A stretch of 64,000 nucleotides of DNA. Origin: Molossus alvarezi (Eukaryota; Chordata; Mammalia; Chiroptera; Molossidae). The position numbers and the translations under genes are program-made. The stretch spans positions 186,001 through 250,000 of the forward strand of contig JBAWUJ010000098.1 in NCBI GenBank assembly GCA_037176705.1, in the 5' to 3' direction. Positions 11,625-23,515 of the stretch are shown here, one piece after another; positions within the stretch are counted from its first letter, which is position 1, and every line of letters starts with the position of its first letter. The notes beneath the pieces are model-generated. The model ran no database searches, was not told where the DNA came from, and saw only the letters and a list, made by a program, of their open reading frames with translations.

Positions 11625-14600
11625 GGCTGAAGTAATATGCCATAACGTTTCCTGTGTTGGGAATTTGGATCATCTCTGCTTGAGTAACTAAGGTAAATGA
11701 AACACAAACATTTTAAATGGGGCCTTCTGTTATCCAGAATATATGCACACTTCGGGAATAGAATGACAAAAATGTTAAATTGACAAAGGTTTTAATAGAA
11801 ATGTCTCCAAAGAAGAACATACAGCAGCTAACAAGCTTATGAAGAGATGTTCCACATAACTGCTCCTCAAAGAAATGTAAGTCAAAACTAAGGTGACATA
11901 CACCTTTTCTCTGAATTAGTATCCAATGTTAGAAAAAATAAATATGTTATGTTTTGCTGAAGATGTGGAAAACCGGGATCCTATTCATGAATAACCAAAA
12001 TGTAAAATGGTACACCTGCTGTGCATATAATTGGAGATTCCTTAGAAAACATTACCTCTGAATTTAAATATGCTTCAGAAATTGCACTCTAAATTATACA
12101 CCGCAAATATTTGAAATGAGGATCAAAAATGTGTGTACATGGAGGCTATCCACATTACTAGAGGAAAAGAGCCCAGACAGATGAACTGGAAAGCAAAGTG
12201 TGGTAACTGCAGCTACAATGGTATATTCATTCAGCCACAAAAGGTGAGATTCACTCTTCCATGCTACATGGTTGTTTCTTAAAAAGTCATGCTAACAGAC
12301 ACAATCTACATGCTATAATCACGTGTGGTTCCACTTCATGAGTATGATTTGTAGAGAACAGTAACATCAATACACTTAGAATAGAGGTTGATGTGTGCTC
12401 GGTGGGTCAGGGGAGAAATGGTAGTGACCCCTTAAGGATTAGACTGTTGTGTTTAGGGGCACTAAACATGTTTTCATACTTCCCAGATGTGGAGGTGGCA
12501 TGCTGCACCGGATATATTCTGTGATGTTATTGTTCAGTTGTATTACATATTTTTAATATTTACTTTTATAAGAGATGAATTTCACTTCAACCACAAATAC
12601 TATCAAATATAATAAACTCTTCTGATATCTTGTTTTCCTTTACCTGTAGGATGTAACCCAACTATCATCTGTTCGTGACACATGGTAATTTCTCCTGGAA
12701 AAGATAGGCTCTTGGTGTGGAGCTCCTGCATAATTTCCTCTCCCACATGTTTCTGTTCCATTAGTTTCAAAAGGCTTAGGTAACTATATCATACATGAGA
12801 CCAATATTACAGAGAAAAAGAAAACTTCAAAACTTTAACTTCTTTCCCCTTTTAATACGAGTGTTTGAATAAACTCCTTATCTAACCAATTATATAGTTT
12901 ATTTTGCTTATTCAAATTTTAAATGACACTTGAAATATTTCTATATATTCATAATACTGGTTTACACTCCTATCATTTCATCCTTACTTTTTCATTTTTA
13001 TATTGTATTAATTTACACTGTTGCAGGTACTTACAAACTCTATATCCACATTTTGTGTTTAATTGAATTTATTGGATGACACTGCTTAATATAGTTACAC
13101 AGAATTCAGGGGGACCATTCTGTCATATATTATCTGCATACTGAGTAGTGTTTTCACCACTCAAAGCCAATTCTCCTCCCTTCCCTATATTTAAAAGATT
13201 AATTAAGTGTTCTCCACCTGAGCAAAGCACTGTTGCTCCTCTACTTCCAATTCCCGCTCTTCTACTTCCTCCTCTTCCACATCTCAGGTTTCTTGAACGA
13301 CCTCTGTGCCTTGAAGGACATGGTAACCTCCATCTACCAGCACATTGTAAAGATGGTTGGTGAGATTGCTGTACTCTACTTGTTCTTCCATTCAGACACT
13401 AAAACAATTACACTTAATATGAACAACAGTGCATGTCACTTAACTCAAACAAATGCCTAAATTTTACAAAGCTACATATTACTGCAAAAAATCAAGGTCA
13501 ACATCAAATTATCTTCCCAAATCCAACATTTTCTTCAAAAAGCATTGAGTTCTTCATCATGCCAAGGTTAAGAAATATTTAATTACTAAATGTCTTCCAT
13601 TAAGTCATGCAGAACGGAAACATATATTGCCAATTACTATAAAAGTTCTCAAATGCCCTCTAAGTAAAAGAATAATAACTCTAACATTCCCAAAAAGTAT
13701 ATACATGTGCATTATTTGGAAAATAAACCCTTCCTGTGTTCATTTATTGAAATGGATTCACTATCTTATAAATAGTCTTTATAATTTCCCTGTTTGTGCA
13801 GGTAAAATAATTAATATACAATTTCACAGCACAAATGCAAGTGTGTATTTTCAGAGTTGTCAGGATTTTCATGTCTTCTATGTTTAAACAGGACCCTTCC
13901 AAGACTGAATCAGAATACACAATGGAGCACTGTTGTAAAGTACATCGTGATATAAGCATTTTAGAAAATTCACTGTGGTTAGAGAATAAACATTTACTAG
14001 GACAGCAGAGGAAACTTTGGGCAGGAAGGTCACCTCCTTATGACACCTACCATCTATGGGCTCAGGTCATTTTCTTTCTTCCAGATCTGCACTCCTACTT
14101 CATTGTCAAGGGCCTACTCAAATAGGAACTTTTTCAACCCTCTGCTCCCAATGAATGGGAAGTCCGCTTTCTCCACGTGTCTTTGTGGCTCTTCTTATCC
14201 CCCAGAATCACTGGCCTCAAAGCTGAGGACAACCCTTTTGGCGATGCGCTGTCCATGGTAAAGTGCTGACAGCGGAGGCCAGGGTAAGTAAGGTCTCCAC
14301 GGTGCTGTGTCAATGCTCATGTACCTTTCAATCTCCCCTTCCCCCTCTCCAGGCCTGAACTGACAAGAAGCGATGACTAATAACCTGAGTGTTCCGGGCA
14401 CTGCCTTCCTGTACAACGAGGCAATCAACACGTTCCCAGAATCTCGGTTAAAGAAGCACACAGCTACAACTGTGTGAAAAGGCTTCTTTCTCCATTCCCA
14501 TCGTGGGCAGCTCCTGGAGCATCTGCAGGGCTCCCACAGGAACACAAGCAGGGCCCCGGACATGTTTGTTTCTAGCTGCAGTAGGAAAAGAAGTGTAATT

Positions 14601-14715
14601 TAAGAATGTGCCCTGGATGTGACAGAAAAGAAAACCGGTCAGGTTCAGCATGTGCACACCTCCAACTCTGCACGCTTGGGCTCCCAGAAAGACAATGAAC
14701 AGCTAACCCAGATCC
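11625..14715 (+). repeat. Palindrome left arm (~3.1 kb)
   Basis: The reverse complement of this segment matches 15128-18345 almost end to end. Matching anchors: CTGTGTTGGGAATTTGGATC (11654) with the reverse complement at 18287-18310; the ACTTTAACTTCTTT region (12835) with 17135; a ~96-residue open frame (13835-14125) with the minus-strand frame at 15738-16052; and GACAATGAACAGCTAACCCA (14692) with 15129-15150. By eye the inner half is about 95 % identical and the outer half about 90 %. No intact gene is recognised. The open frames are short and include no family I know. Confidence 0.92.
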
Positions 14716-15127
14716 AGGGTTGCCCCGCAGGCAGCCAGCAGTGAGAAATAAACCCTCTACTGCTGCCCTGGCTGACAAGACACACCCACACAGTCTCAGC
14801 AGGCCCAGGTCTTCTCCAAGCAGTGGTGTTGCAGCCCCTCTGGGATCCCTGCTCAGCACTCCCGCCACACCCAGCACCCTGGGCAGGTGGCCCCCCCTGC
14901 CGACCCCCCTCCCTGGAGCACCTCAGAGCTGCACCTGCTCCACCAGCTAAGCAGCTGGCTGAGGGCCCCCAGGCCTGGGCTGGAGGCTGAGATTTGTGAG
15001 GGCTCTGGTGGGAACTGCACACATTAAGTAGCCCCACCCAGCTCTGCAAAGTGCAGGACTGAGGGACCTGCACGCGCACCTTTAACGAAATAAATGCCGA
15101 ATGTGTTGCTGTGCTGTGTGCTACATC
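14716..15127. repeat. Palindrome spacer (~410 bp, GC-rich)
   Basis: Non-palindromic centre, GC-rich and with several CpGs. Its reverse complement matches the right end of the window (63660-64000: GCACTTTGCAGAGCTG, GGTGGAGCAGGTGCAGCTCT, CTGCTTGGAGAAG) and, for the part nearest 15060-15125, also 50185-50275. A minus-strand open frame (14645-15079) and the plus-strand frame at 63657-63941 share stretches (SCTLQSWVGLL, CLAGGAGAALR). I do not recognise the peptide, so a coding role is not claimed. Confidence 0.85.
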
Positions 15128-18100
15128 TGGGTTAGCTGTTCATTGTCTTTCTGGGAGCCCAAGGGTGCAGAGTCGGAGGTGTGCACGAAAGGGGCCACAT
15201 ACTGAACCTGACAGGTTTCCTTTTCAGCGCATTCTTTAATTACACTTCTTTTTCTGCTGCAGCTAGAAACAGACATGTCCAGAGGCCCTGCTTGTGTTCC
15301 TGTGGAGAGTCCTGAAGACAGATGCTCCAGGAGCTGCCCGCAATGGGAACGGAGAAGGAAGCCTTTTCACACAGTCTTAGCTGTGTGCTTCTGTAACCGT
15401 GTTTTGGGGAATGTGTTGATTGCTTTGTTGAACAGGTAGGCAGTGCCCTGAGTACGCAGGTTATTAGTCATCGCTTCTTGTCAGTTTAGGCCTGGAGAGT
15501 GGGGAAGGGGAGATTGACAGGAACGTGAGCATGGACACAGCACCGCGGAGAACTTACTTACCCAGGCCTCTGAGTTCCAGTGTCAAGGCTGTCAGCGCTT
15601 TACCATGGACAGCGCATCGCCACAAGGGTTGTGTCCTCAGCATTGAGGCCAGTAATTCTGGGGGATAAGAAGGGCCACAAAGACACGTGGAGAAAGCGGA
15701 CTTCCCATTCATTGGGAGCAGAGGGTTGAAAAAGTTCTTATTTGAGTAGACCCTTGACCATGAAGTAGGTGTGCAGATCTGGAAGAAAGGAAATGACCTG
15801 AGCCCATAGATGGTAGGTGTCATAAGGAGGTGACCTTCCTGCCCAAAGTTTCCTCTGCTGTCCTAGTAAATGTTTATTCTCTAACCACAGTGAATTTTCT
15901 AAAATGCTTATATCACGATGTACTTTACAACAGTGCTCCATCATGTATTCTGATTCAGTCTTGGAAGGGTCCTGTTTAAACATAGAAGATGTGGGAATCT
16001 TGACATCTCTGAAAATACACACCTGCAGTTGTACTGTAAAATTGTATATCAATTATTTTACCTTAACAAACAGGAAATTATAAAGACTAATTACCTTAAC
16101 AAACAGGAAATTATAAAGACTAATTATAGGATAGCTGATCCATTTCAATGAATGAAGACATGAAGGATTTATTCCACAAATAATGCACATTTTGATATAC
16201 TCTAGCATAGAAAAAAAAGTTGCCAATACAAAATGCTCTAAAATGCACATTTTAGAAAGTAATGCCTGCATTTCTTTCATGGTATGTTAGGCATATTACT
16301 CTTTATTACTTAGAGGGCATTTTGAGGACTTTTAGAGTAATTGACCATATATGTATCTGTTCTGCATGACTTAATGGAAGACATTTAATAATTAAATGTT
16401 TCTTAACCATGGCATGAAGAAGAACTCCATGCTTTTTGAAGAAAATTTTGGATTTGGGAAGATAATTTGATGTTGACCTTGATTTATATGCAGTAATATG
16501 TAGCTTTGTAAAATTTAGGCAATTGTTAGAGTTTATTGACATGTACTGTTGTTCATATTATGTGTAATTATTTTAGTGTCTCAATGGAAGAACAAGTAGA
16601 GTACAGCAATCCCACCAACCATCTTTACAAGGTGGTGGCAGATGGAGGTCAATACGTCCTTCAATGCACAGAGGTCGTGCAAGAAACCTGAGATGTGGAA
16701 GAGGAGGAAGTAGAAGACCAGGAATTGGAAGTAGAGGAGCAACAGTGCTTTGCTCAGGTGGAGAACACTTAAGTAATCTTTTAAATATAGGGAAGGAAGG
16801 ACACTTGGCTTTGGGTGGTGAACATACTACCCAGTATGCAGATGATATATGACAGAATGGTACCCCTGAATTCTATGTAAATATATTAAGCAGCGTCATC
16901 CAGTCAATGCAATGAGACACAAAATGTGGATATAGAGTTTGTAAGTACCTACAACAGTGTAAATTAATACAATATAAAAATGAAAAAGTAAGGATGAAAC
17001 GATAGGAGTGCAAACCAGTATTATGAATATATAGAAATATTTCAAGTGTCATTTAAAATTTGAATAAGCAAAATAAACTATATAATTGGTTAGATAAGAA
17101 GTTTATTCTAACACTTGTATTACAGAGGGAAAAGAAGTTAAAGTTTTGAAGTTTTCTTTTTCTCTGTAATATTGGTCTCATGTGTGATATAGTCACCTAA
17201 GCCTTTTTAAACTAAAGGACCAGAAATATGTGGGAGAGGAAATTACGCAGGAGCTCCACACCAAGAACCTGTCTCTTCCAGGAGAAATTACCATGTGTCA
17301 TGAAGAGATGATAGTTGGGCTACGTCCTACAGGGAAAGGAAAACAAGATATCAGAAGAGTTCATTATAATTGATAGTATTTGTGGTTGACAAGAAATTCA
17401 TGTCTTATAAAAGTAAATATTAAAAGTATGTAATACAAGTGAACAATAACACAACAGAGAATATATCCGGTACAGTATGCCACTTCCACATCTAGGAAGT
17501 ATGAAAACATTTTTAGTGCCCCTAAATACAACAGTCTAATCCTTAAGGAGTTACTACCATTTCTCTCCTGACCCACTGACCAAACATCAACCTGTAGTCT
17601 GAGTGTATTGATGTTCCTGTTCTCCATAAATCATACTCATGAAGTGGAACCACATGTGGTTATAGCATGTAGCTTGTGCCTGTTTTCAAGAAACATCCAT
17701 GTAGCATGGAAGAGTGAATCTCACCTTTTGTGGCTGAATGAATATACCATTGTAGCTGCAGTTACCACACTTTGCTGTCCAGTTCATCTGTCTGGGCTCT
17801 GTCTCTCTAGTACTGTGGTGAGCCTCCTCGTACACACATTTTTGTTCCGTGTTCTAAATATTTGGGGTGTATAATTTAGAGTGCAATTTCTGCAGCATAT
17901 TTAAGTTCAGAGGGTAATGTTTTTTAAGGAATCTCCAATGATATACACAGCAGCTTGTACCATTTTACATTTCGGTTATCCATGAATAAGATCCTGGTTT
18001 TCCACATCCTCAGCAAAACATGACTTTTTTATTTTTTCTAACATTGGAGACTAATTCAGAGAAAAGTTGTATGTCACCTTAGTTTTGATTTACATTTTCT

Positions 18101-18345
18101 GAGGAGCAGTTATATGAAACATCTCTTCATGAGCTTATTGGTTGTGTGTTCTTCTTCGGAAACATTTCTATTAAAGCTTTTGTCCATTTAACATTTTTGT
18201 CATTGTGTTGCCAAGGTGTACATATATTCCAGATAATAGAAGGCACATTTTTAAATATTTGTACTTAATTCCCTTAGTTACTCAAGCAAAGATGATCCAA
18301 ATTCCCAACACAGTAAGCATCATGGCGTACTACCTACAGATTTTG
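15128..18345 (-). repeat. Palindrome right arm (~3.2 kb)
   Basis: Inverted copy of 11625-14715. It is slightly longer, in part because of a local 33-bp tandem duplication at 16060-16125. Part of it (about 17210-17460) is present a third time, in direct orientation, at 45393-45640. No intact gene is seen. The 16664-16852 and 17608-17874 open frames are not recognised and are not conserved as frames between arms. Confidence 0.92.
16060..16125. repeat. 33-bp perfect tandem duplication in right palindrome arm
   Basis: The unit beginning ACCTTAACAAACAGGAAATT occurs twice in immediate succession, while the left arm (around 13760-13810) has only one copy. This is an arm-specific change made after the arms last matched. 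Confidence 0.9.
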
Positions 18346-18880
18346 GGCACCCTGAATAATGCTTTTCATGTTCCCAGGAAGAATTTTTCTATAGAAGACA
18401 CAGGTATGATCAAATATTTGTCACTGTATGAAATAATTCACTGCAGTGTTATCTTGGAGTGTGTGTGTGCGTGTGTGTGTGTCTTTTTTTTTTAGTGATC
18501 AAAATGGGTATGGCAGGAGTCATTATACAGATTTTTCTGAATATTGGAATGGAGGCTTTTACAGGCAATCATATGATAGATGTGGTATGAAGATATCACA
18601 GCTTAAATATCTCACAGAATTATATATAAGAAGCCAGACCACATTTTACCCTATGTTTAATTCCAATTAAAAAAGGGCAATGTATGCAGTGAGTTTTGGA
18701 TTAGTTCAAATGACTTTGAATTATTTTCTTATTAGATCCTTTAATATAATACATTGCTTTGGGGGATAAAGAGGCTGTACCATCTTCTTTTTTTTTTATT
18801 AAAGAACATTATTTAATAGTCTTTGTTTTCTTGTGTCTGTTGCTCATGTACACTGGAGGTTATCTTTGCCATTGATCTTT
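18346..18880. other. Non-coding stretch, partly duplicated at 54.0 kb
   Basis: Contains a TG/CG dinucleotide tract (18457-18482). From about 18555 onward it is homologous to 54037 onward (shared CACAGAATTA, TTGGATTAGTTCAAAT and TTTGAATTATTTT segments). No gene is seen. Confidence 0.6.
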
Positions 18881-18889
18881 ACAGTGTGT

Positions 18890-19085
18890 GCAAGGTAACT
18901 TCACAGTTTTTTTTTTTTTTACGATCTGGTGACAGAGAAAGAGAGACACCTGAAGGAGTTTCCTCTAGCACTAGCTCTGACTGAAACTTAGGACAAAACA
19001 TTCCACTCAGGTACATACTCTCTACAAGAAAATTAACCTGTAAACTTTTAACCTGTGACCAACACTACCACCGAGGACTATTTTC
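18890..19085 (-). mobile_element. Diverged VES-like SINE
   Basis: T-run (18908-18921), GACAGAGAAAGAGAGACACC, a degenerate body, and a tRNA-like end ACCAACACTACCACCGAGGA. It is shared with the duplicate at 54385-54565, so it predates that duplication. Confidence 0.65.
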
Positions 19086-19087
19086 AC

Positions 19088-19154
19088 ATTTAAAAAAAGA
19101 ATACTTTTCTATGGTATTTTCATATTGAGTATGCAGATAGAATGGGAGGGAGAA

Positions 19155-19197
<43 letters not shown>

Positions 19198-19372
19198 AAA
19201 CAACTTCAATGAGAGAGAGAGACACATCGACTGGCCTCCTCCCCACCATCCCAAGCTGGCCTAGATTGAATATCTACTGAGGTACGCACCCTTTATCAGA
19301 ATCGAACCTGAGACTCTTTGGTACCAGGACAGACCCTCCAGCCTCTGAGCCAAATCAGCTATGTCTGTTTTA
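19088..19372 (-). mobile_element. VES-type SINE with long GA tract
   Basis: GATAGAATGGGAGGGAGAAA then a (GA)n run to 19197, ACACATCGACTGGCCTCCTC body, CAGAATCGAACCTGAGACTC and CCTCTGAGCCAAATCAGCTA tRNA-like end. The same element is present at 54590-54870 in the duplicated block. Confidence 0.85.
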
Positions 19373-20390
19373 ACATTTTTCAGTCAGATAGAATGTTTGA
19401 CAATGTAAAGCTAAGGGACCATATGAAAGTCAGGATTGCAGAGCATTTTAGGAAAATGTGACTGAACATGTATTCAAAATCATTTATAACTAAAACTATG
19501 ACTCTTAAACATTATTTGATATAGATGTAAGATCCCTTTACTACCTCAGCACTATTGATATTTTCTCAGCATGGGCACATAGATGTTTGTGTTTTGCAAA
19601 GATTTAATATTTTATTTGTCATGCTATAATGATATAAAAAGTTTTTTAATGTGGTTCAAGATGGGTCATTTGCTCTTTGACTTTACAAGTAGCTCACATG
19701 AAGCATCACCAGCATGAGTGCCTCCCCTGACTGATGGTGGAAACAGTCACTCTGATGACTGCTATGGCAGTGGATGAGGTGGTTATGGAGGAGGGCATGG
19801 ATTTTGCTGGATCAGCCGATAAGGAACCTGCTTAAGCAGTTGTCAGCAAGGTACTAGAGGAGATCAATGGTTTCACCCTCTCCTAGATAGGGTGTACCCT
19901 GCACCTGTTGCATCACAAAGTAGCTCACATTTTTGGCCTTTTTCTGTAGGAGGGCATGAAGGAAGCCCGTCAGGCAGCCTACGTGGTAACAGATATTAAA
20001 ACCAGTGGTGATTTCTGTATGAAATTATCTTTGTAAGGAGAAAATTCAAATCCCATTTTTCTGTTACTTGGGAATGTCTAAAACAGCAAATTTGTTTGGA
20101 GGAAGAGGCATGTATGAATTGTACCTCTATGATGATTGAGATATCAGAGAAAAGCTTTGTAAAGAACATGTATTTCTAAGCAGTAGGACAAATACCTGAA
20201 CCCAATGAAAGATAATAAATCCTGAAGAGAGCAACCACGTACCCTGAAGTGTAAAAATATAATCTGGGAAAAACAAAACCTTTTTCCTGAGTGCACATCT
20301 TAAGGAAATAATTTCCCACATTAATAGTTTCTGATTCAGGTCCTGTGCGGTTTTGTTCTGCACACAGAGTGTCAGCCCATGGACCAGTCA
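19373..20390. other. Unassigned stretch
   Basis: Up to about 19645 it is shared with 54870-55143. From 19646 the sequence is unique in the window. A short peptide-like stretch (19955-20035) is readable but is interrupted by stops. I do not recognise it and call no gene. Confidence 0.4.
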
Positions 20391-20391
20391 T

Positions 20392-20520
20392 TGTTTAATT
20401 CTGGCCTGGGGCACATACATTGGTTGCAGTTGGTTCCTGGTCCTGGTCAGGGTCATGTGGGAGGCAACTACTTGTTGTGTCCCTCTCATGTCGGGAGCAT
20501 AGGAAATTACCTGTGTGATA
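20392..20520 (+). mobile_element. Partial VES-like SINE
   Basis: Weak match to the element body (GGTTCCTGGTCCTGGTCAGG, GTGGGAGGCAACTACTTGTT). The head and tail are unclear. It lies in sequence homologous to TSPY intron/3' flank. Confidence 0.45.
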
Positions 20521-20689
20521 GCATGACTCTGGGACATTGAACTCCGGTAAACAAGATAGTCTGTCTTTATAATGATTACACTAGTGGGGTAATGAGAGGA
20601 GTAACCAAGCACATGATATGAATTCACATACAGAACAGCCTGGCAGGGCATCCTAGGGCCTTTCCACATGCCATCAGCATTGATTTTTT

Positions 20690-21240
20690 TGTCGTGTACA
20701 ATCTGGTCTCTGTAGCCACACAACTAGTGCTCCTGGTCCTTTGTATCTATTTACTCTGGAGGGGGAATTCTACACATCTGGAACAGGGTCTCTACACATG
20801 ATTTGGAGATAGACTTTCCACTATTTATTGGAATCATGGCAGGAACTATTAAGCTGCTGAGTTCTTGCTTTCCTGCAGGATGTGGCCAGTGGGAAGCCCA
20901 CACATGACAACTGGAGGGACAAAAGTAGTGGTTGTTTCATGCAATCACTGTCCTGATCCTCCTTTACTTCTGGACCCTCTGAGCCATGGTGCCTGGTGGG
21001 CAGCCCTTCACACACAGCTCTTTGTCCCTCTGGGGATATGTAACAGTTCCTCTGCACTGCAGGCCTGGGCCAGAGGTTACGCCTGCCCAGTGCTGCCAGC
21101 TCAGGTGCTGCCCCTTCCCCTGCCAGCATCCTAACCACTCCACCTCAGACTCACTGTAGCACCAGAGCCCATCGCAGACATCATTGCACATTATTATCTT
21201 TAGGGAACCTAAATTTGCCTGCTGTATCTGACACACTGAT
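20690..21240 (+). repeat. TSPY intron/3'-flank block (array unit 'B'), copy 1
   Basis: Homologous to 33250-33420 plus 39299-39560, two segments now separated by a LINE-1. Shared landmarks are TGTAGCCACACA, GCTGCTGAGTTC, GCCCACAC and the GGGCAG...CTTTGTCCCT run. In the 39-kb copy this leads into the last TSPY exon, but here homology fades at about 21170 before that exon, so only intron remains. Confidence 0.7.
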
Positions 21241-21279
21241 CTTCCGGGTGCAATTCAAAGGCCATCAAATAGTGCCTTC

Positions 21280-22445
21280 ATCCATTCGGCATATATTGAC
21301 TGCCTCACTGTGTTCTAGATGCCACTTGGGGACGAGTTGAGGAAGGCATCAAGCAGACTCTAGAAGTGCAGGCTTGCAAGTCACTGTGCATAGGTATGAA
21401 TTAAGACTGCTGTGCCTCCCAGGCTTTCTTGGTGTGGGGCTTGGGTAGTCGCTCTTTTGTTCATGTTATCATGCATCTGCCATGGACATGACAGAGGAGA
21501 GATGTTTTTTTTTTCAGATTGACATGATTGCCAAAGACTTGGGCAGGGTCATGTCAAAGAGAAAACTTAATATGCAGAGTCACCCTTTGTCTGTGGGGTC
21601 GGTTTGCAAGGAAGTGTGCGGGACTACTTCTTCAGAGGGGTGTTGTTACACAGCAAGTAGGGTGTGCAGTCCTGAGTGAATGTCAGCAGGCGTGCAGTGC
21701 AGCAGCCTGCATCCATAACTCATGCAAAAGGGACAAAAGCTAAACTGTGTCATAGCAATGAAGCCTTGGATACAGTGAGTTGCATAACACCCATGAGAGG
21801 TTCAAGCGTAGAGAAAACCCCTAAAGAACATAGTTTATTTGCCTATTAAGCAACAGTGAAAAGTCTTCCCCAGAGGAGACTGCATAGAAGCAAATCTTAC
21901 TTTTTGCTCAAGATCAGGAGTCTCCCATGCCTTTCTTTGTGCCAGTTTGCCTACACCCATTTTTTTGCTGAAAGAAATCACAGCTCTTTGGGAAGAAGTT
22001 AGGAATGTATCATGCAAAGAAAGACATAGCTTGTCCTCTGCCTGAGGTCAGCTGGGCAGCATGTGAGGGGCGGGTGGGCAAGCATTGCATCCACAATTTG
22101 GATAGGATTTTGTTCCAACTTCAGACAAACTCATGTTTTGGGCACAATGTCACTCTCTTTATTGGCTACAGCAAATGCCTGCAAAGGTATCAGCTTCCAA
22201 CTGAGACATATTGAAACATATTTTGCCCGGCTGACCACACCATGGGGCTTCATTGTGTCCCCCAAGGCAGAGAGGGTGTCTCTCACTGTCCCTCTCAAAA
22301 GAGCCATTTATACTTTGTCTTGTGCATTGTCACTGCTTTAGAGGAGACATGGGTCTCTCAGGGTCCCATAAGGAAAGCACCACAAAGATCCAGATTCTTG
22401 TTGGTCACCTATGTGGTGTCGGATGCTGAAGGGAAAAATCTGTAA
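21280..22445 (+). repeat. TSPY 5'-flanking block (unit 'A'), copy 2
   Basis: Direct homologue of 9769-10374, continuing through sequence shared with 26600-27240 (CTGCTTTAGAGGAGACATGG against CTTTGGAGGAGACACGG; TTGGTCACC). It precedes the TSPY body at 23.5 kb. No gene of its own is recognised. Confidence 0.7.
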
Positions 22446-22477
22446 TATACTTAGAATCTCTTTTGGAAAGTGTATAT

Positions 22478-22640
22478 CTCTGGCCAGTGTGGATGAGAGG
22501 ATGGAACATGGTTCCTGGTCACATGCTTGGGTTGCTGGCTCGGTTCCCACTAGGGGCTATGCCAGAGGCAGATGATGGATGTTTCTCACATCCATGTTTC
22601 TGTCTCTTTTTCTCTTCCTGTCTCTCTAAAAAATTCATGC
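22478..22640 (+). mobile_element. VES-type SINE, forward, diverged
   Basis: CTGGCCAGTGTGGATGAGAG head, TCCTGGTCACATGCTTGGGT, CAGAGGCAGATGATGGATGT, then TCTGTCTCTTTTTCTCTTCC and an A-rich end. The order matches the forward orientation of the elements found reversed elsewhere. Confidence 0.7.
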
Positions 22641-22959
22641 AAATCTTTATGAAATATAAATTAATACTTATTTTGTTTAAACTGCACATAGCTACAGTGC
22701 TCAATGTGAAATCCAGGCAGGGAGAGGAGGGAGACACAGAGAGAAGGAAGGACAGCTAGGAGAGAAAGGGGAGAAAGACAGAAGGCGAGCTAACTTGGAA
22801 CACACAGAGTGAGCCCTTCTGGGGGCATTCAGGTCAGCCAGACCACAGGCTACAGTGCCTCCAGCCATAGGACTTCCCATTATGTCCGCTTGATCCTCAA
22901 TACCTTATATGTGAGACCGCCCACTGCCCAGTTTGGGATTACTGTCTATGTCTTCATTT

Positions 22960-23215
22960 ACTTCTCACCTTAGTATAAATTACCTATGTGAGAAAGAGAA
23001 ATAATAGGAGGGAGAGAGACAAAGAGACAGGACAGAGATACGTAGATCAGTTGTCTCCAGGAAGCACTCTAACTGGGGGACTAAACAAAAAGCTAGATTT
23101 GATTCCGAGTATGGCTTGGGAGACACCACCTGTGTGGTAAATGGTGCCATACTGCAAACAATCAAATCCCAGACCAGGGCAGTAACTGTCCATTTAACCA
23201 CAGGTAAAGATGCCT
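22960..23215 (-). mobile_element. VES-type SINE in TSPY promoter region
   Basis: GAGAAAGAGAAATAATAGGA, GGGAGAGAGACAAAGAGA and a body with GATTCCGAGTATGG, ending in a degenerate tRNA-like part. The same insertion is present at 40965-41175 upstream of the third TSPY body, which shows that these two units share a recent ancestor. Confidence 0.75.
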
Positions 23216-23515
23216 CAGTTGAAAATGACGCAGAACACTAAATCAGTATGTGCACAAATAAGGTGAGTCTTTTTAGTACAAAGGGTAGGTGTGGATACCC
23301 AGAAAACCCACAAATAATGTCAGGTTGTGAGGTTTTTTGAGGTCTGTGGGCCTGCTTATGGGGGTAAGCCCAGGTGTGGGAAAGGAGGGAGGAGCAGAGG
23401 GGGATAAAGTCTATCTCCCTCTCTGCTGGGGTAGGTGGGAGGAGCCAGCTGGGTGTGGCCAGCAAAGCTCACACAGTTTGCTCAGCCACCTTTCTGCAAA
23501 GGAACTACCTAACTC
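23216..23515 (+). promoter_or_regulatory. Putative 5' region of TSPY body at 23.5 kb
   Basis: Highly similar to 41215-41510 in front of the third TSPY body (AAATAAGGTGAGTCTTTTTA against AAATAAGATGAGTCTTTCTG; GGTGGGAGGAGCC; CAGCAAAGCTCACAC). No TATA box is clear. Conservation between units and position suggest a promoter; function is inferred. Confidence 0.4.

Noticed and set aside
11203..11673. 156-codon minus-strand frame
   Set aside because: Most of it is the translated GA tract and SINE body (poly Ser-Leu).
13835..14125. 96-codon frame conserved in both palindrome arms
   Set aside because: Conservation is expected from arm identity. No family match, no splice or promoter evidence, and differences are not concentrated at third positions as far as I can see.
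19955..20035. Short peptide-like stretch EGMKEARQAAYVVTDIKTSG
   Set aside because: Might be a processed-gene remnant, but it is flanked by stops and I cannot name a source.
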